From contig NZ_JACJPI010000019.1 in NCBI RefSeq assembly GCF_014695975.1, positions 1 through 39,379 on the forward strand: 39,379 nt of DNA. Reading direction: 5' to 3'. The DNA is from Leptolyngbya sp. FACHB-321 (GTDB taxonomy: Bacteria; Cyanobacteriota; Cyanobacteriia; Leptolyngbyales; Leptolyngbyaceae). Positions 37,000 through 39,379 of this stretch are shown here, piece after piece. Below the pieces are notes generated by a model, which saw nothing but the letters and a program-made list of their open reading frames with translations, ran no database searches and was not told the origin of the DNA. Positions within the stretch are counted from its first letter, which is position 1; each line of letters opens with the position of its first letter. Position numbers and translations under genes: made by a program.

Positions 37000-38154
37000 T
37001 TAGGGTCGTGACTTTTGGGGTGGGAGTCCCAGCTGTTGACGGAAGTCTGGGCTGTAGTAAGCTTTATCCCAGTCGTTGGCTTCTTTGATTTGTTCGGTGC
37101 CGACCCTTTTTGTGTCCCTAAGGTCGGCACCAATGAGGTTGGCACCATTGAGGTTGGCACCATTGAGTTTGGCATTAATGAGTTTGACACCATTGAGGTT
37201 GGCACGACTGAGGTTGGCACCAATGAGGTCGGCATTAATGAGTTTGGCACCATTGAGGTTGGCACGACTGAGGTGGGCAACATTGAGGTTGGCATTAATG
37301 AGGATGGCACCAATGAGGTTGGCATCAATGAGGTCGGCACGACTGAGGTTGGCATTAATGAGGTCGGCACCCCTAAGGATGGCACCCCTAAGGTTGGCAC
37401 CATTGAGGTTGGCACCCCTAAAGTTGGCACGACTGAGGTGGGCAACATTGAGGTTGGCATTAATGAGGATGGCACCATTGAGGTTGGCACGACTGAGGTT
37501 AGTTCTCTGCAAGTTCAGGCTCTCACCCTCTCGATCGTGCCTCACTTCTCGTCGCCCAATGACCGTCAAGGCTGATTGTACGTCAGTGGTTATGTCTGCT
37601 AGCTGCTGCTTTGAATCAGGCTTCCGGTCCTTCGGTAACGGTGACCGATTTCTTATAAAAGCGGTCAGCACTTCCATAATTGTCCAATGGTCTTTGGACG
37701 AGTCCTTCGCAATGCGCTCCAGTGAGTAAATCGCACCAATGCGCACGTCAGGTTCCTTGCTGCCCAATTGCTCTACAGCTTTCGCAAAGCGGTCAGTCAC
37801 TAAGCGTTCGCTGTTAAGCTGTCGTTCCTGCTGTGCTGCTTCTAGTTGCTCTTGTCCAGTGCGGTAGGTCAGGTACAAACCCACTCCAGCAAACACAGTC
37901 GCCAAGACCCCAAAGGCTGAAATGACGAACTTTAAAACGTCTAACGTGAAGGTGCGGTTCTCAGTGCTGAACGCTGTTTGCCAGGACTGGCGTACTCTCC
38001 ACCCCAGTAATCGCTCTCGCTTCAATGCCTCAATCGCCTCGTTCCAATGAACTTCCGCGCTCCTTTCAGGGTTGGCTTGCCATAGTTTGTAAGCCCGCTC
38101 CCGAATCGTTTCATTGGCAAATTCGTCACCACTACCGCCTTGTCTTAAGACCAT
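37000..38154 (-). CDS. Pentapeptide-repeat protein with TM and DUF2934-like N-terminus
   Basis: A 384-residue protein. Residues about 14-48 (TIRERAYKLWQANPERSAEV, then HWNEAIEALKRERLL) resemble the short DUF2934 motif. A hydrophobic segment at about 75-95 (FVISAFGVLATVFAGVGLYL) is followed by a Glu/Gln-rich coil and FAKAVEQLGSKEPDVRIGAI with YSLERIAKDSSKDH, a common linker of cyanobacterial pentapeptide membrane proteins. Residues about 220-350 are A(N/K/D)L-x-x repeats. The C-terminus with AYYSPDFRQQLGL is also typical. The repeat codons match the genes at 3140 and 5221. Its exact role is unknown; a membrane-tethered scaffold or sensor is likely. Confidence 0.86.
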   Translation of the reverse strand: MVLRQGGSGDEFANETIRERAYKLWQANPERSAEVHWNEAIEALKRERLLGWRVRQSWQTAFSTENRTFTLDVLKFVISAFGVLATVFAGVGLYLTYRTGQEQLEAAQQERQLNSERLVTDRFAKAVEQLGSKEPDVRIGAIYSLERIAKDSSKDHWTIMEVLTAFIRNRSPLPKDRKPDSKQQLADITTDVQSALTVIGRREVRHDREGESLNLQRTNLSRANLNGAILINANLNVAHLSRANFRGANLNGANLRGAILRGADLINANLSRADLIDANLIGAILINANLNVAHLSRANLNGAKLINADLIGANLSRANLNGVKLINAKLNGANLNGANLIGADLRDTKRVGTEQIKEANDWDKAYYSPDFRQQLGLPPQKSRP

Positions 38155-38246
38155 AAGATGCTGTCAAGCTTCAATGGATGATTATTTGCATGGAACTACA
38201 TCCGCTCCTGCCTGCTTTTCTGACTTGATTAGGACAGCATCCTCTA

Positions 38247-39065
38247 TCAGGCTGTAGTTGGCACATTCGGCATGAGAATCGACAAAAGCTCCAACACGAC
38301 CGCCTGCGGTCGCTCGAAGCAATCTTGCGCCGTAAAGCGGACTGTGGGCACCCCAGAACGAAGCAACACGCGATCGCGTGCATAGTCCCTGAGCACCTGT
38401 CCTGCTTCAGCATGGTGCTGACCGTCTACTTCCAAAATTAGGCATTTGCCTTGGCAGAAGACCATGAAATCAGCTTCTACCCGTCCTGTGAGTTGGTCAT
38501 TGCTCACAACCGTCTCTTGCAACCCGACTCGTCCACGCGCATTGGCAAAGAACAGCACTCCCGTTTCATTCAACGCCTGGGCAATCCTGACCTCAGCTTC
38601 CGAACGCAAGTACAAGCCACCCCATTCTCTGTAGTGTTCGCCGTTTGCACTCGCACCCGGCTGGGGCGGAGGAACCGTTATAGATGTTCTTTTGATCAAG
38701 CGTTCGATCTGTGCCTGCAACTGGTCGTCACAGAAGATGCGCCATTGGTGCTGTGTGCCATGACCCTGCGGCTGACCAGCGTACCCCAGATGGAGCTTAG
38801 GGGTGATCTCCACATAGAAGCCCGGTCGGGTCTTGTTGTAAAGCTTTTGAGCCAGAATTTTTCGCGCCTGTTTCTTGCGGTTGGCATCCAGGTTTATGCA
38901 CCCCGGCGCAAGCTCAACAATGACATCTAACAGTTTGCTCGTGGGTACCTGGTAGCAGTAAGGCAGCTTACCGCCAATGGCAACCAAGTCGTGCGTGCTG
39001 GTGCTGTGATTGCCGCTATCAAGGTCAAGGTTGAGTACTGCACTGTTCGCCTGCATGGATGCCAC
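38247..39065 (-). CDS. DUF559/Vsr-like PD-(D/E)XK nuclease
   Basis: The protein has 272 residues from a GTG at 39065; an ATG at 39056 is equally possible. The C-terminal nuclease domain shows YLRSEAEVRIAQALNETGVL (first Glu), GRVEADFMVFCQGKCLILEV then DGQHH (Asp and E-x-D), and RDYARDRVLLRSGVPTVRFT, the usual end of DUF559-type nucleases related to Vsr and very-short-patch repair enzymes. The N-terminal 150 residues hold a region without recognised family (KLLDVIVELAPGCINLDANR). It is the last gene of the junction-spanning minus operon with three small Cys/His proteins. A restriction or repair role is likely but not shown. Confidence 0.8.
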   Translation of the reverse strand: MASMQANSAVLNLDLDSGNHSTSTHDLVAIGGKLPYCYQVPTSKLLDVIVELAPGCINLDANRKKQARKILAQKLYNKTRPGFYVEITPKLHLGYAGQPQGHGTQHQWRIFCDDQLQAQIERLIKRTSITVPPPQPGASANGEHYREWGGLYLRSEAEVRIAQALNETGVLFFANARGRVGLQETVVSNDQLTGRVEADFMVFCQGKCLILEVDGQHHAEAGQVLRDYARDRVLLRSGVPTVRFTAQDCFERPQAVVLELLSILMPNVPTTA

Positions 39066-39113
39066 TGCCTTTTAACGGCTTACTTGCTACAGGGTGCCCC
39101 TTGACAGCAGCAG

Positions 39114-39242
39114 TCAAACGCTGTCGTCCCGCCAACCGCATGCACAGTCCCAGTGCAAGCGTGGTGGTGCAGTCTTGAGCAACGTCACTTCGCAGTGTGG
39201 ACAGCGCCCAGTGAACATGGGGTGCCAGTCCAAAAGCGCCAT
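39114..39242 (-). CDS. 42-residue zinc-ribbon-like protein
   Basis: ATG at 39242 to TGA at 39114-39116, reading MALLDWHPMFTGRCPHCEVT then LLKTAPPRLHWDCACGWRDD. The spacing C-P-H-C...C-A-C-G is that of a small zinc ribbon. It is too short to be picked up by length filters. It lies 22 nt after the stop of the 85-residue gene (39264-39266) and 49 nt before the nuclease gene, all on the minus strand. Confidence 0.6.
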   Translation of the reverse strand: MALLDWHPMFTGRCPHCEVTLLKTAPPRLHWDCACGWRDDSV

Positions 39243-39263
39243 CTTCTGTTCCCTGTTCCAGCG

Positions 39264-39379
39264 CTACTCTGTGTTGATCACCAACTCATCCCCGTAGTAG
39301 CTAGCACCATCGGGTTCCCATAAGCCTTTACCGCCATCAGCAACCCATTCCAGTGCCATGAACTCACGCTGCTGATCAG
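39264..39379 (-). CDS. 3' part of the 85-residue gene, repeated because of circular overlap
   Basis: This is the second copy of bases 1-113 plus the true stop codon TAG (39264-39266) of the gene that begins at 255. It is not an independent gene. It shows that the frame closes properly once the ends are joined. Confidence 0.85.
   Translation of the reverse strand, partial: DQQREFMALEWVADGGKGLWEPDGASYYGDELVINTE
39267..39379. repeat. Terminal direct repeat (right copy)
   Basis: Identical to 1-113. See the left copy; the unique circle is about 39,266 bp if this is assembly overlap. Confidence 0.93.

Overview
The window looks like one complete circular cyanobacterial plasmid. Its first 113 bases (1-113) recur exactly as its last 113 (39267-39379), and a gene cut by the window edge (255 down to 1) ends with a stop codon directly before the second copy (39264-39266). 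The unique circle would therefore be about 39,266 bp. Frequent GCGATCGC-type (HIP1) octamers, several cyanobacterial protein families (NACHT proteins with a helical C-terminal domain, pentapeptide-repeat proteins, a primase-like plasmid replication protein) and the lack of rRNA, tRNA or core metabolic genes point to an accessory replicon of a cyanobacterium. The species cannot be read from the sequence.

Layout: (a) 38247-622 across the circle junction, minus strand: a compact run of small genes ending in a DUF559/Vsr-like nuclease. (b) 623-1356: gene-poor, with a 24-bp direct repeat and a possible small RNA. (c) 2000-2810: PadR regulator plus a one-TM partner protein. (d) 3140-6372: two pentapeptide-repeat proteins. 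(e) 6399-8435: a minimal tyrosine recombinase and a ParA/ribbon-helix-helix (RHH) partition pair with putative centromere motifs at 8500-8612. (f) 8892-16831: defence-like region with a NACHT NTPase carrying a pentapeptide tail, an Rpn-family nuclease, two tiny membrane proteins and an HTH-NACHT NTPase with an Ala-rich repeat block. (g) 17001-22345: one minus-strand operon with ParM-like actin, a small possible adaptor, SH3b and membrane proteins and a HerA/FtsK/VirD4-like ATPase, with a tandem 12-bp repeat array at its end. (h) 22547-25372: RHH, XRE and the primase-like replication protein, with a 144-bp MITE-like element between. (i) 25369-32771: type I restriction-modification operon hsdM-hsdS-(EVE-like/TPR/HNH)-hsdR. 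(j) 33419-36612: a large tyrosine recombinase, small RHH proteins and a 27-bp perfect hairpin. (k) 37000-38154: a fourth pentapeptide protein.

How it fits together: the plasmid appears to carry two unrelated segregation modules (ParA type and actin type), two recombinases that could resolve multimers or mediate integration, one primase-type replication gene, and several probable anti-phage systems (two STAND/NACHT proteins, a type I R-M system with an embedded HNH nuclease that may sense modified bases, and stand-alone nucleases). The best candidate for an undescribed system is the translationally coupled operon at 17430-22345, which joins a plasmid actin to a membrane-anchored DNA-pump-type ATPase without any visible relaxase. 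The second is the cluster of tiny membrane proteins beside the NACHT gene at 13712-16831.
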